Below are positions 16,740-25,068 of a DNA stretch of 64,000 nt, in pieces. The position numbers were made by a program, and so were the translations under genes. This stretch comes from Actinomycetospora lutea (GTDB lineage Bacteria > Actinomycetota > Actinomycetes > Mycobacteriales > Pseudonocardiaceae), in the NCBI RefSeq assembly GCF_028737205.1, contig NZ_JAQZAL010000002.1, positions 1 to 64,000 on the forward strand, given 5' to 3'. The stretch's first letter is position 1; every line of letters starts with the position of its first letter. A model generated the notes under the pieces. The model made no database searches. It saw only the letters and a list, made by a program, of their open reading frames with translations, and was not told the DNA's origin.

Positions 16740-18181
16740 GACGCCTCCTCCGCGGTCGATGTGGCCAGCCGCGAGTGCCGGGCGCCGTAGAACCGCCAGA
16801 ACACGAGCGCGACGCCGAGCCAGAGCACGAACACCAGCAGCGTGATCCACTGCAGCCCGGAGACCAGGTAGACACAGGCGGCGATCGAGAGGACCGGGGT
16901 CACCGGGTAGCCCGGCACCCTGAAGCCGCGCGGCAGGTCGGGCGCGGTGCGGCGCAGCACCATCACGCCGACCGAGACCACCGCGAACGCCACCAGCGTC
17001 CCCACGCTGACCAGGTCGGCGAGCACGTCGAGCGGGATCAGCCCGGCGAGGACCGCCACGGCGACGCCGACCATGATCGTGGTGGGGACCGGGGTCAGCG
17101 TCCGCGGGTTCACCCGCGAGAGCAGGGGCGGGAGCATGCCGTCGCGGCTCATCGAGAACAGGATGCGCGACTGGGCGTACATCGTCACCAGCGTGACGCT
17201 GAAGATCGAGATGACGGCGCCCGCGGCCACGACGATGCCCGGCCACGCGGAGCCGGTGACCTCGCCCATGATCGCGGCGAGGCCGGCCTGCTGGCCCTCG
17301 AACTCGGTCCAGGGCTGGGCGCCGACCGCCGAGACCGCCACGAGCAGGTAGATCGCGGTGACCGTGACGAGCGCGAGCATGAGGGCGCGCGGCAGGCTGC
17401 GCCGGGGGTCGCGGACCTCCTCGCCCGCCGTCGACACCGCGTCGAGGCCGATGAACGAGAAGAACACCGTGCCCGCCGCGGCGCCCACGCCGCTGAACCC
17501 GAGCGGGGTGAACTCCGCGAAGTTGTCGATCGAGAACGCCGTGAAGGCGATGCCGACGAACAGCAGCAGCACGCCGAGCTTGATCACCACCATGACCGCG
17601 TTGACCGTCGCGGACTCGCTGACGCCGCGGATCAGCAGCAGCGTGCAGAGCACCACGAGGATCACGGCGGGCAGGTTGAACGCCCCGCCCGCGCCCGGCG
17701 CGCCGGACAGCGCATCGGGGAAGCGGAGGCCGACCGTGGCCTCGAGAAGGGCGTTGAGGTACTCCGACCAGCCCACCGCCACCGCGGCCGACGACACGAG
17801 GTACTCGAGGATCAGGCACGCCGCCACGGCCATCGCCGCGGCCTCGCCGAGCGTGGCGTAGGCGTAGGAGTACGACGAGCCCGACACCGGCACCGCCGAC
17901 GCGAGCTCGGCGTAGCAGAGCGCGGTGAGCCCGGCGGTGATGGCGGCGATGACGAAGGACAGGACGACGGCGGGCCCGGCCTCCGGGGTGGCCTCGGAGA
18001 GCACGAAGAAGATGCCGGTGCCGACCGTGGACCCGATGCCGATGGCCGCGAGCTGACCGAGGCCCATCGAGCGCCTGAGGTCGCCGCCCTCGTGCCCCCC
18101 GCTCGCGTCCGCGCCGGTCTCGGCGGCCATCGCGGTGACCGGTTTGCGCCGCAGCCACGCGGAGCGGTCGGGTCCGGGCAC
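16736..18181 (-). CDS. APC-superfamily amino acid permease (CAT-like)
   Basis: A 481-residue cytoplasmic-membrane transporter with twelve predicted helices. The first helix carries the substrate-binding GIGSTVGTGIFFVLSEATPE; PVSGSSYSYAYATLGE and SFIGLDAVSTAGEEVRDPRR are hallmarks of the cationic amino acid transporter (CAT/YfnA) branch. It probably imports amino acids with protons; the exact substrate is not evident. It is the first gene of a two-gene unit with the USP protein. A dispersed-repeat copy lies in its 5' region at 18234-18258. Confidence 0.85.
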   Translation of the reverse strand: MPGPDRSAWLRRKPVTAMAAETGADASGGHEGGDLRRSMGLGQLAAIGIGSTVGTGIFFVLSEATPEAGPAVVLSFVIAAITAGLTALCYAELASAVPVSGSSYSYAYATLGEAAAMAVAACLILEYLVSSAAVAVGWSEYLNALLEATVGLRFPDALSGAPGAGGAFNLPAVILVVLCTLLLIRGVSESATVNAVMVVIKLGVLLLFVGIAFTAFSIDNFAEFTPLGFSGVGAAAGTVFFSFIGLDAVSTAGEEVRDPRRSLPRALMLALVTVTAIYLLVAVSAVGAQPWTEFEGQQAGLAAIMGEVTGSAWPGIVVAAGAVISIFSVTLVTMYAQSRILFSMSRDGMLPPLLSRVNPRTLTPVPTTIMVGVAVAVLAGLIPLDVLADLVSVGTLVAFAVVSVGVMVLRRTAPDLPRGFRVPGYPVTPVLSIAACVYLVSGLQWITLLVFVLWLGVALVFWRFYGARHSRLATSTAEEAS

Positions 18182-18233
18182 GGGTCCCCCCTCGAGGTTG
18201 CTGCGACCACACCCCGACGGCCTCGAGTCGATG

Positions 18234-18258
18234 GTCGAGCTCCGCAGGCTCCCGCTCC
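18234..18258. repeat. Dispersed GTCGAGCTCCGC repeat, intergenic copy
   Basis: gtcgagctccgcaggctccc lies between the MFS stop (18277) and the APC start (18181). It matches the first 17 bases of the copy in the DUF2071 gene at 30140 (gtcgagctccgcaggct) and, with substitutions, the tandem units at 21814-21997. It is the only copy in this window outside a coding region. Confidence 0.5.
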
Positions 18259-18276
18259 GGGCGGGTGATCGAGAGC

Positions 18277-19659
18277 CTAACCTCCGGTACGGATCACGGC
18301 GGCTTCACTCGTCCGGCGCCCGACCGAGAGCGCGACGATGGCCGCGACGACCGTCACGATGCCGACGACCCACAGCCCGGCGCGCTGGCTGCCGGTGAGG
18401 TCGGCGAGCCCGCCGGTGACGTAGGGGGCGGCGAACCCGGAGATGTTGCCCAGCGAGTTGATCAGCGCGATGCCCCCGGCCGCGGCCGCGCCGGTCAGGA
18501 ACTGCGAGGGCAGCGGCCAGAACGTCGGCAGGGCGGCGCAGGTGCCGACGGCGCACACGGTCACCGCGGCCATCGCCGAGTACGGGTCCTCGAGGTAGAG
18601 CGCGACGGGGATCGCGACCCCGCCGAGGATCATCGGCAGCGCGAGCCACCAGCGCCGGCCGCCCTCGCCGGCGAGGAAGCCGCCCTCGGCGCGGGCGGCG
18701 GCCCGGTCGGCGGCGCGGCTCCACACGACCATCCCGATCGCCGCGACCGCGTAGGGGATCGAGGTGACCAGGCCCTTCTCGATCGTGTCGAGCTTGGTGC
18801 CGAACTGCTGCTCGAAGTCCGACACGATCGTCGGCAGGAAGAACCCGAGCGCGTAGAGCCCGTAGGTGACCCCGAAGTAGACGAACGCGAGGGCGAGGAT
18901 GCGCGGCGCGGTGAGCGCGCGGCGCAGCGGCCAGTGGCCGGACGCCTCCACCTCGGCGGCCTCGGCGTCGAGGCGCCGGCGCAGCCAGGAGCGTTCGTCC
19001 TCGGCGAGCCAGCGGGCCTGCTCGGGCCGGTCGGTGAGCGCGAAGAAGGTCACGACGCCGAGCAGGATCGCCGGGATCCCCTCGAACAGGAACATGACCC
19101 GCCAGCCCGACAGGCCGAACAGCCCGTCGCCCGCGGAGATGATCAGCGCGCTCACCGTCGAGCCGACCGCCGTGGAGATCGGCACCGCGACCATGAACCA
19201 GCCGACCGCCCGCGCCCGGTACTCGGCCGGGAACCAGAAGGTCAGGTACAGGATGATCCCGGGGAAGAACCCGGCCTCGGCCACGCCGAGCAGGAACCGC
19301 AGGATGATCAGCACGGTGGCGTTCGGGGCGAACGCCATGACCGAGGCGACGATCCCCCAGGACACGAGGATTCGGGTGATCCACCGGCGCGCGCCGAAGC
19401 GGTGCAGCGCGAGGTTGCTGGGCACCTCGAGCAGCAGGTAGCCGATGAAGAAGATGCCCGAGGCGAGCCCGAACACCGTCGCCGTCATGCCCAGCTCGCG
19501 GTTCATGCCGTTGGGCCCGGCGAAACCGATGTTGACGCGGTCGAGGTAGTTGACGAAGTACAGCACCCCGAGCAGGGGCATCAAGCGCCAGGCGACCTTG
19601 CGGAGCGCCCGGCGCCCGACGTCACTGTCCGTGCTCGATCCGCTCGTCTCCGTGGACAC
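18277..19659 (-). CDS. MFS transporter, anion:cation symporter family
   Basis: A 460-residue major facilitator with twelve helices. LGVLYFVNYLDRVNIGFAGP at residues ~30-50 and the G-x3-D-R/K-x-G-R-R-like loop (VPSNLALHRFGARRWITRIL) place it in the ACS family, which imports organic anions such as tartrate, glucarate, phthalate or hydroxylated aromatic acids with protons. LRFLLGVAEAGFFPGIILYL is the typical helix 4. Nothing beside it indicates the substrate. It is transcribed in the same direction as the APC-USP pair but 95 bases before it, so it may be separate. Confidence 0.85.
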   Translation of the reverse strand: MSTETSGSSTDSDVGRRALRKVAWRLMPLLGVLYFVNYLDRVNIGFAGPNGMNRELGMTATVFGLASGIFFIGYLLLEVPSNLALHRFGARRWITRILVSWGIVASVMAFAPNATVLIILRFLLGVAEAGFFPGIILYLTFWFPAEYRARAVGWFMVAVPISTAVGSTVSALIISAGDGLFGLSGWRVMFLFEGIPAILLGVVTFFALTDRPEQARWLAEDERSWLRRRLDAEAAEVEASGHWPLRRALTAPRILALAFVYFGVTYGLYALGFFLPTIVSDFEQQFGTKLDTIEKGLVTSIPYAVAAIGMVVWSRAADRAAARAEGGFLAGEGGRRWWLALPMILGGVAIPVALYLEDPYSAMAAVTVCAVGTCAALPTFWPLPSQFLTGAAAAGGIALINSLGNISGFAAPYVTGGLADLTGSQRAGLWVVGIVTVVAAIVALSVGRRTSEAAVIRTGG

Positions 19660-19713
19660 CCGTTCAGTGGACCAGGTGGGTGAGGTCCCTGTGAAGTGCT
19701 CCGGACGCGTGTG

Positions 19714-20565
19714 TCAGCCGCAGCTGCGCAGCGCCGACACGTCCGGCGAGCCCCCGCGGTCGAACGAGATGTGCACGTGGTCCTCGTGGTTGGCCGTGGC
19801 GCCGCCGCGGTCCTCCATGCCCTCCCACCCGGAACCGGTGTTGATCCGCTGGTCCCAGATCACGTACGAGACGCCGAGGTCGTCCTTGTTCTCGATGACG
19901 CAGTCGGCGATCGTGTCGCCGTCGGTGGTCATGAAGTCGAGGGCGTAGCCGCCGGGGTGGTCGGACTGGCCGCCGCGGCTGCCGACACCGAGGACGTCGT
20001 GGCCGGGGAAGACGCACTCCATCGCGTTGCCGACCTCCTGCACGGAGTCGGCCACGCCGCCGTACGAGCTCGAGGCACCGCAGCCCGTGATCGAGGCGGT
20101 GCGCTCCTGCTCGGCGGCCGCCTCCTGGGCGCGCTGCTGCTCGGCCTGGCGGGCCTGGGCCTGCCGCGCCGTCGCGGCGTCGGCGGCGCGGTCGCGCTCG
20201 GTGGCCTTGATCAGGTCGGCCGAGGCGGCGCTCGTGCCGGGCCCGCTGACCGGGGCCACGGCCGCCTGCGTCCCGCCGCTGCTCGGGGTGGCCGCGAGGG
20301 CCGCGCCCTGCGCCGAGAGCTCGAGGGTCGCCGCGGCGTCCTGCGTGTCCTGGTCGGGCAGGGCGATGACCGCCGGCCCGACCAGCGCGAGCGCGCTGCC
20401 CGTCAGGCCAGCGGCCACGGCACCGTGCCGGATCGCGGCGCGACCGGGGGAGCGGTGCCGGGACGCGCCGCGGACGGCGCCCTCGGGCATGACGAACGGG
20501 ACGGTACGGGGCTCGCGCTGTCCTGCGTGCGCGTCACGGCCCCAGGGGGAGCGTTGCCGTGTCAC
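19714..20565 (-). CDS. Exported protein with metallopeptidase-like C-terminal domain (ARB-07466-like)
   Basis: A 283-residue protein. One transmembrane or signal segment (VAAGLTGSALALVGPAVIAL) is at residues ~50-70. Next comes an Ala/Gln-rich coiled region (residues ~110-160), then a C-terminal domain after CGASSSYGGVADSVQ. SDHPGGYALDFMTTDGD and NHEDHVHISF resemble the metal-binding H-x-x-G-x-A-x-D ... H-x-H layout of D-Ala-D-Ala carboxypeptidase-type folds, suggesting a role at the cell wall. Activity is unproven. The GTG at 20565 was chosen because GGAAGG lies 6 bases upstream. GTGAC repeats before it suggest its promoter region. Confidence 0.7.
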   Translation of the reverse strand: MTRQRSPWGRDAHAGQREPRTVPFVMPEGAVRGASRHRSPGRAAIRHGAVAAGLTGSALALVGPAVIALPDQDTQDAAATLELSAQGAALAATPSSGGTQAAVAPVSGPGTSAASADLIKATERDRAADAATARQAQARQAEQQRAQEAAAEQERTASITGCGASSSYGGVADSVQEVGNAMECVFPGHDVLGVGSRGGQSDHPGGYALDFMTTDGDTIADCVIENKDDLGVSYVIWDQRINTGSGWEGMEDRGGATANHEDHVHISFDRGGSPDVSALRSCG

Positions 20566-20768
20566 GTGCTGCCTTCCGGTCACGGAACGGCCTGGCGACG
20601 CCGTCGGGGTCGGTCGTCGCCGCGGGGAGGGAGCTGATCACCGGTGGGGGAGCCGTGACCAACTCGTGACCGTTCCGTGAGCGACAGTAGACGAACCGGA
20701 CGCCGAGATCAGGTCGGGTTGCCCGCGTGACGCCGGGCGGGACGTGCGGCGCGGTCGGCGGTCACGAC

Positions 20769-20792
20769 CCGGTCACGCACCGCGGTGACCGG
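20769..20792 (-). terminator. Hairpin after the FAD oxidoreductase gene
   Basis: CCGGTCAC (20769-20776), an 8-base loop, GTGACCGG (20785-20792): a perfect 8-bp stem 15 bases past the stop of the minus-strand gene. It probably terminates the three-gene operon that starts at 24534. Confidence 0.45.
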
Positions 20793-20807
20793 TACCCGGC
20801 GGACCGC

Positions 20808-22001
20808 TCAGCACACGACCCGGGCGGCGATCGCGCGGCCGAGCAGGGTGCCCGAGCGCCACGCCGTCTCGACCTTCGGGCTGCCCCAGCCGTCGCCGCA
20901 CAGCCCGACGAGGTCGTCGGTGAGCACGAACTCCTCCTCGTGCGGCCGGGCCGGGCTGGCGTAGGTCCAGCGGTGCGCGTGCGTCCACGCCGGCGCGTCG
21001 TCCAGGTCGAGCAGCCCGGTGACGGCGGCGACGACGGGCGGGACCGCCCCCTCGGGGTCGTCGAGGTGGCGCCGGGCCCGCTCGGCGGTGGTGTGGGCGA
21101 CGAGCACCGGGGCGTGGTCACCGCGCCGGTCGCCGTCGTCGGCGAGGAGGTCGACGTCGGGGTGCCCGTTGACGAACGCCGCCCGGAGACGCAGCGGAGC
21201 GGAGCTCGACCCCGGAATCGGAAGGCGCTCCCAGCTGCGGTGCCCGTAGCCCAGGGCCACCGAGACGACGGGGTTCCACTCCCGGCCGGCGACCAGGGCG
21301 CCGGCGCGCAGCGCGGGGTGCAGCAGGCGCGCGGCCTGCGGGTCGGGCATGGCCAGCACCACGGCGCACGCGGGGATGCCGTCGACCGCGGGGCCGGGCT
21401 CGACGGCGGTCACCGTGTGGCCGGTGCTGACCGGCACGTCCTCGGCGAGGTCGGCGACCAGCGAGCGCAGCCCGCCGGGCGCGCACCACCGCTCGGGGCC
21501 GGCCTTCGACGACCAGCTGCCGTCGGCCTCCCGGCTGGCCAGCGTGTCCGTCCACGGCACGGCGAGGCCGCGCCCGCGCCAGCCCTCGACGACGCCGGCG
21601 AACTCGTCGTCGCGCACGGTGAAGTAGGCGGCGCCCAGGTCGACGAGGTGCACGCCGCCCTCGGGCAGGGGGCGGCTCGCCATGCGACCGCCGACGCGGT
21701 GCGAGCGCTCGAACACCCGCACGGGCACCCCGGCGGCGACCAGGGCCCGCGCGCACGCGATCCCGCTGATGCCGCCGCCCACGACGAGCACCTCGGTGCG
21801 GACGGCGTCGACGGTCGAGCTCCGCTGCGCTCCGTCTCCCGCGGTGTCCATGGTCGAGCTCCGCTGCGCTCCGTCTCCCGCCGTGTCCATGGTCGAGCTC
21901 CGCTGCGCTCCGTCTCCCGTGGTGTCCATGGTCGAGCTCCGCTGCGCTCCGTCTCCCGCGGTGTCCATGGTCGAGCTCGGCTGCGCTCCGTCTCCCGTCA
22001 T
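20808..22001 (-). CDS. FAD-dependent amine-oxidase/renalase-like oxidoreductase with repeated N-terminus
   Basis: A 397-residue protein. Residues ~63-397 are a renalase-like flavoprotein: VLVVGGGISGIACARALVAA binds the FAD ADP moiety, VFERSHRVGGRMASRPL is the second nucleotide segment, and VGLCGDGWGSPKVETAWRSG closes the FAD site. The first ~62 residues are five copies of a 13-residue unit (consensus MDTAGDGAQRSST) encoded by a 39-bp tandem DNA repeat. The ATG at 22001 overlaps the stop of the CNNM gene (ATGA); an ATG in the last unit (21851) would give a normal-length enzyme without the repeats. Homologues oxidise reduced nicotinamide isomers or amines; the substrate here is unknown. Confidence 0.78.
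   Translation of the reverse strand: MTGDGAQPSSTMDTAGDGAQRSSTMDTTGDGAQRSSTMDTAGDGAQRSSTMDTAGDGAQRSSTVDAVRTEVLVVGGGISGIACARALVAAGVPVRVFERSHRVGGRMASRPLPEGGVHLVDLGAAYFTVRDDEFAGVVEGWRGRGLAVPWTDTLASREADGSWSSKAGPERWCAPGGLRSLVADLAEDVPVSTGHTVTAVEPGPAVDGIPACAVVLAMPDPQAARLLHPALRAGALVAGREWNPVVSVALGYGHRSWERLPIPGSSSAPLRLRAAFVNGHPDVDLLADDGDRRGDHAPVLVAHTTAERARRHLDDPEGAVPPVVAAVTGLLDLDDAPAWTHAHRWTYASPARPHEEEFVLTDDLVGLCGDGWGSPKVETAWRSGTLLGRAIAARVVC
21185..21211 (-). repeat. Dispersed repeat copy inside the FAD oxidoreductase gene
   Basis: On the minus strand this reads ggtcgagctccgctccgctg then cgtctcc, the same element as in the tandem array 600 bases upstream but in the opposite orientation relative to the gene. 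It is translated here as GSSSAPLRLR rather than as GDGAQRSST. Confidence 0.5.
21814..21997. repeat. Five tandem copies of a 39-bp repeat
   Basis: Units start at 21814, 21853, 21892, 21931 and 21970, exactly 39 bases apart. Each begins gtcgagctccgctgcgctcc and continues gtctcccg, then gtgtccatg. They differ at only a few positions (gcg, ccg, gtg, gcg after the tctccc; ctcggctg in the last unit). The unit length is a multiple of three, so the oxidoreductase frame stays open. No variable spacer separates them, so this is not a CRISPR array. Confidence 0.9.
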
Positions 22002-23182
22002 GCCCGCGACCGCGTCACGTGCGTGCTGTCGCGGACCGTGCCGACGTACTCCTCGACGAGGTCCTCGAGGGCCACGAGCCCGACCGTCGTGCCGTGGTCG
22101 TCGACGGCCCGGGCGAGGTGCGAGCCCTCGCGGCGCATGGCCGCGAGCGCCTCGTCGACGGGCGCGGACAGCGCCAGCTCCGGCAGCGTGCGGACCCGCT
22201 CGGCGGGCACCGGGCGGTCGGCGGCCACGTCGTCGGACTGCCCGTCACCGTCGCCGTCGCCCAGGTCGAGGACGTCCTTGACGTGCAGGTAGCCGTCGAA
22301 CGCGACCACCGGCGCGTGCTCGGACCGCGCCCCGTCGCCGTTGCCGGGGCTGATGGGCGTCGTGCCGGGCTCGAGCGGGCGGGTGTCCAGGCGCGGGTGG
22401 GCGTCGGGTGCCTGGGGCGCCTGCACGGGGAACCGGGAGAAGCCGGTCCGCGCGACGGCCTCCTCGACCGCTCCGACCGTGGGGTGCGGCGGGAGCACGG
22501 TGACCCGGTCCAGGGGGATCGTCACGTCGGCGACCGTGTGCTCGGCGGAGCTGAGCGCCTGGGTCAGCCGGCGGGTCTGCGAGGCGTCGAGCAGCCCCTC
22601 GCGCCGCGACTCCGAGAGCATCTCGGCGATCTCCTGCGGCGTGTAGGCCGCCTCCCGCTCGTCGACGGGCGTCACCCCGAACAGCCGCAGGACGTGGTTG
22701 GCGCACCAGTTCAGCACCGTGATGACCGGGCGCGTGACCTTGAGGAACGCCACCAGCGCCGGCACGAGCCATAGCGAGGTGCGCTCGGGCCCGGCGATGG
22801 CGATGTTCTTGGGCACCATCTCGCCGATGACGATGTGCAGGATCGTCACGATCGTCAGCGCGACCACGAAGGCGATCGGGTGGATGAGCACCGACGGCAC
22901 GCCGAGCGGCTCCAGGACGCCCTCGAGCTGGTGGGCCACCGCGGGCTCGCCGAGCGAGCCGAGGGCCAGCGAGCAGATCGTGATGCCCAGCTGGGCGGCC
23001 GCCAGCATCATCGAGAGGTGCTCGGAGGCCCGCAGCACCGTGGCGGCCCCCGCGGTGCCCTCGGCCTGCAGGGCCTCGAGGCGGTCGCGGCGGGCCGTGA
23101 TCAGCGAGAACTCGGCGCCGACGAAGAACGCGTTGGCGAACAGCAGCGCGATCATCAGCAGCAGGGCGACGGTGTCGCTCAT
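21998..23182 (-). CDS. CNNM/CBS membrane protein (hemolysin C/CorB family), short form
   Basis: A 394-residue protein with an N-terminal CNNM (DUF21) membrane domain, residues ~1-190 (FANAFFVGAEFSLITARRDR, IGEMVPKNIAIAGPERTSLW), and a CBS pair from ~210 (TRLTQALSSAEHTVADVTIP, ALEDLVEEYVGTVRD). The C-terminal CorC domain of the longer homologue is absent. An acidic Asp/Gly stretch (LGDGDGDGQSDDVAADR) interrupts the CBS region. Family members (CorB, CNNM, YtfL) transport or sense Mg2+ and are often wrongly called hemolysins. It overlaps both neighbours by 4 bases and is a paralogue of the upstream gene. Confidence 0.85.
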   Translation of the reverse strand: MSDTVALLLMIALLFANAFFVGAEFSLITARRDRLEALQAEGTAGAATVLRASEHLSMMLAAAQLGITICSLALGSLGEPAVAHQLEGVLEPLGVPSVLIHPIAFVVALTIVTILHIVIGEMVPKNIAIAGPERTSLWLVPALVAFLKVTRPVITVLNWCANHVLRLFGVTPVDEREAAYTPQEIAEMLSESRREGLLDASQTRRLTQALSSAEHTVADVTIPLDRVTVLPPHPTVGAVEEAVARTGFSRFPVQAPQAPDAHPRLDTRPLEPGTTPISPGNGDGARSEHAPVVAFDGYLHVKDVLDLGDGDGDGQSDDVAADRPVPAERVRTLPELALSAPVDEALAAMRREGSHLARAVDDHGTTVGLVALEDLVEEYVGTVRDSTHVTRSRA

Positions 23183-24534
23183 GCGGGGGCCTCCGTCCCG
23201 TCGGTCGTGACCGCGGCCGGGACCTTCGGCGGTCGCACCACCCGGACCTCGGCGATCCGGCGGTGGTCCACCCGCGTGACGATCAGCTGCCAGTCGTCGC
23301 AGGTCACGGCGTCACCGACGTGGGCGAGGCGCTGCAGCTCCGCGACGATGTAGCCCGCGAGCGTCTCGTAGACCTCGCTCTCGGGGAACGACCAGCCGAC
23401 CTCCTCGGCGAGCTCGTCGGGGCGCAGCATCCCCGAGACGATCCAGCTGTCCTCGCCCTCGCTGTGCACCCGCATGCCCTCGCCGCGGTCGTGCTCGTCG
23501 CGGACGTCGCCGACGATCTCCTCGACGAGGTCCTCCAGGGTGACGATGCCCGCGGTGCCGCCGTACTCGTCGACCACGAGCGCCATCTGGAGCCCGGCGC
23601 CGCGCAGGCGGTCGAGCAGCTCGTCGCCGTCGAGGGAGTCGGGCACCGTGGTGGCGGTGCGCATGAGGTTGCGCAGCTTGGTGGTGGGGCGCCGTGATCG
23701 CGGCTCGGAGAACGCCTGCTTGACGTGCACGACGCCGCGGATGTCGTCGAGGTCGCGGTCGACCACCGGGAACCGCGAGAACCCGGTGCGCACGGTGGCG
23801 GCGAGCAGGTCGTCGACGGTGTCGTCCTGGGACAGCGACTCCACCCGCACGCGGGGGGTCATCAGCTCGTCGGCGCGGCGGTCGCCGACCCGCAGCGAGC
23901 GCGCCATCACCTCGGCGGTGCCCTCGTCGAGCGTGCCCTGCTGGGCGCTCGTGGCCACCAGCGAGCCGAGCTCCTGGGGCGAGCGCGCCGAGCGCAGCTC
24001 CTCGGCCGGCTCGATGCCGAGGCGCCGCACGATCCAGTTCGCCGACCCGTTGAGCCCCTTGATGAAGAAGGAGAGCACCTTCGAGAAGCCGGCCTGGATG
24101 CCCGCGACCATCCGGGCGGTGCCCATCGGGCGGGCGATCGCGAGGTTCTTGGGCACCAGCTCGCCGAAGGTCATCGACAGCGCGGTGGCGACGATCAGCG
24201 CGATGACCGACGCGGTGCCGCCGGCCGCGCCCGCGGGCAGGCCCAGGTCCTCGAGCAGCGGGGAGATCAGCGTCGCGATCGCGGGCTCGGAGAGGTAGCC
24301 GGTGATCAGCGTCGTGATCGTGATGCCCAGCTGGGCGCCGGAGAGCTCGAACGAGAGGTTGCGGTGCGCGCGCTGGACGATCTTCGACCGGCGGTCGCCG
24401 ACCTCGGCGACGTGGTTGTCGATCTGGCTGCGCTCGAGGCTGGTCAGGGAGAACTCGGCCGCCACGAAGAGGGCGGTGCCGAAGGTGACGGCGACGAACC
24501 CGACGAGTCCGAGCGCCGACAGCAGGAATTCCAC
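23179..24534 (-). CDS. CNNM/CBS/CorC membrane protein (CorB-like Mg2+ transporter family), full-length
   Basis: A 451-residue protein in three parts: a CNNM membrane domain (residues ~1-200, ALFVAAEFSLTSLERSQIDN, FGELVPKNLAIARPMGTARM), two CBS motifs (~215-340, DRRADELMTPRVRVESLSQD, VVDEYGGTAGIVTLEDLVEE) and a C-terminal CorC_HlyC domain (~355-440, WIVSGMLRPDELAEEVGWSF). This is the layout of CorB/CNNM magnesium exporters. The two tandem genes probably form a heteromeric pair, as in other actinobacteria; that is inference. It is the first gene of the operon with the short form and the FAD protein. The next gene upstream on this strand starts beyond 24554. Confidence 0.88.
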   Translation of the reverse strand: MEFLLSALGLVGFVAVTFGTALFVAAEFSLTSLERSQIDNHVAEVGDRRSKIVQRAHRNLSFELSGAQLGITITTLITGYLSEPAIATLISPLLEDLGLPAGAAGGTASVIALIVATALSMTFGELVPKNLAIARPMGTARMVAGIQAGFSKVLSFFIKGLNGSANWIVRRLGIEPAEELRSARSPQELGSLVATSAQQGTLDEGTAEVMARSLRVGDRRADELMTPRVRVESLSQDDTVDDLLAATVRTGFSRFPVVDRDLDDIRGVVHVKQAFSEPRSRRPTTKLRNLMRTATTVPDSLDGDELLDRLRGAGLQMALVVDEYGGTAGIVTLEDLVEEIVGDVRDEHDRGEGMRVHSEGEDSWIVSGMLRPDELAEEVGWSFPESEVYETLAGYIVAELQRLAHVGDAVTCDDWQLIVTRVDHRRIAEVRVVRPPKVPAAVTTDGTEAPA

Positions 24535-24553
24535 GATCGACCGAGTCCCCGCC

Positions 24554-25018
24554 TCAGCCCGAGGCCAACCGGGCCGGGAAGCCGCCGGTGGCGATCGGCC
24601 CCCAGCGCTCCACCGACAGGCGGATCAACGACTTGCCCTGGCGCGCCATCGCCTCGCGGTACTCGTCCCAGTCGGGGTGCTCGCCGGAGATCGAGCGGAA
24701 GTAGTCGCACAGCGGGTCGAGCGCGTCGGGGAGGTCGAGGACCTCGGCGGTGCCCTCGACGTGCACCCACGGGCCGTCGAAGTCGTCGGAGAGCACGCAC
24801 ATCGCCACGCGCGGGTCGCGGCGGACGTTGGTGACCTTGGCGCGCTCGGGGTAGGTGGACACGAGCAGGCGTCCCTGCGCGTCGATGCCGAGGGTGACCG
24901 GCGAGGTCTGGTCGCCGCCGTCGGTGCGCCGCGTCACGACGATCGCCTTGTGCCGCGTACGCAGGAACGCGTCGAGCTCCTCGCGTCCCACGCGGTCGTT
25001 GGTCGCCACGTTCACCAT
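24554..25018 (-). CDS. PPOX-class F420-dependent oxidoreductase
   Basis: A 154-residue split-barrel flavin/deazaflavin enzyme. FLRTRHKAIVVTRRTDGGDQ, LLVSTYPERAKVTNVRRDPR and GTAEVLDLP are the conserved strands of the Rv1155-type family, in which the cofactor phosphate is held by the K-x-x-N-x-R-R-D segment. Homologues use F420H2 to reduce small molecules or biliverdin; the substrate is not inferable. The start at 25018 is ATG. The gene is divergent from the SDR gene, with 50 bases between the starts. Confidence 0.85.
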   Translation of the reverse strand: MVNVATNDRVGREELDAFLRTRHKAIVVTRRTDGGDQTSPVTLGIDAQGRLLVSTYPERAKVTNVRRDPRVAMCVLSDDFDGPWVHVEGTAEVLDLPDALDPLCDYFRSISGEHPDWDEYREAMARQGKSLIRLSVERWGPIATGGFPARLASG

Positions 25019-25068
25019 GGCGACGAGCGTAGCCGCGGGGGAGGCCCCGCCCCTCTACGGTGATCACC

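Noticed and set aside
21814-21997. CRISPR-like array
   Set aside because: Units are contiguous 39-bp repeats without variable spacers, the frame stays open through them, and no cas genes are near.
22341-24298. Hemolysin activity suggested by the family name of the two CNNM/CBS proteins
   Set aside because: The name is historical; the domains are those of CorB/CNNM magnesium transporters.
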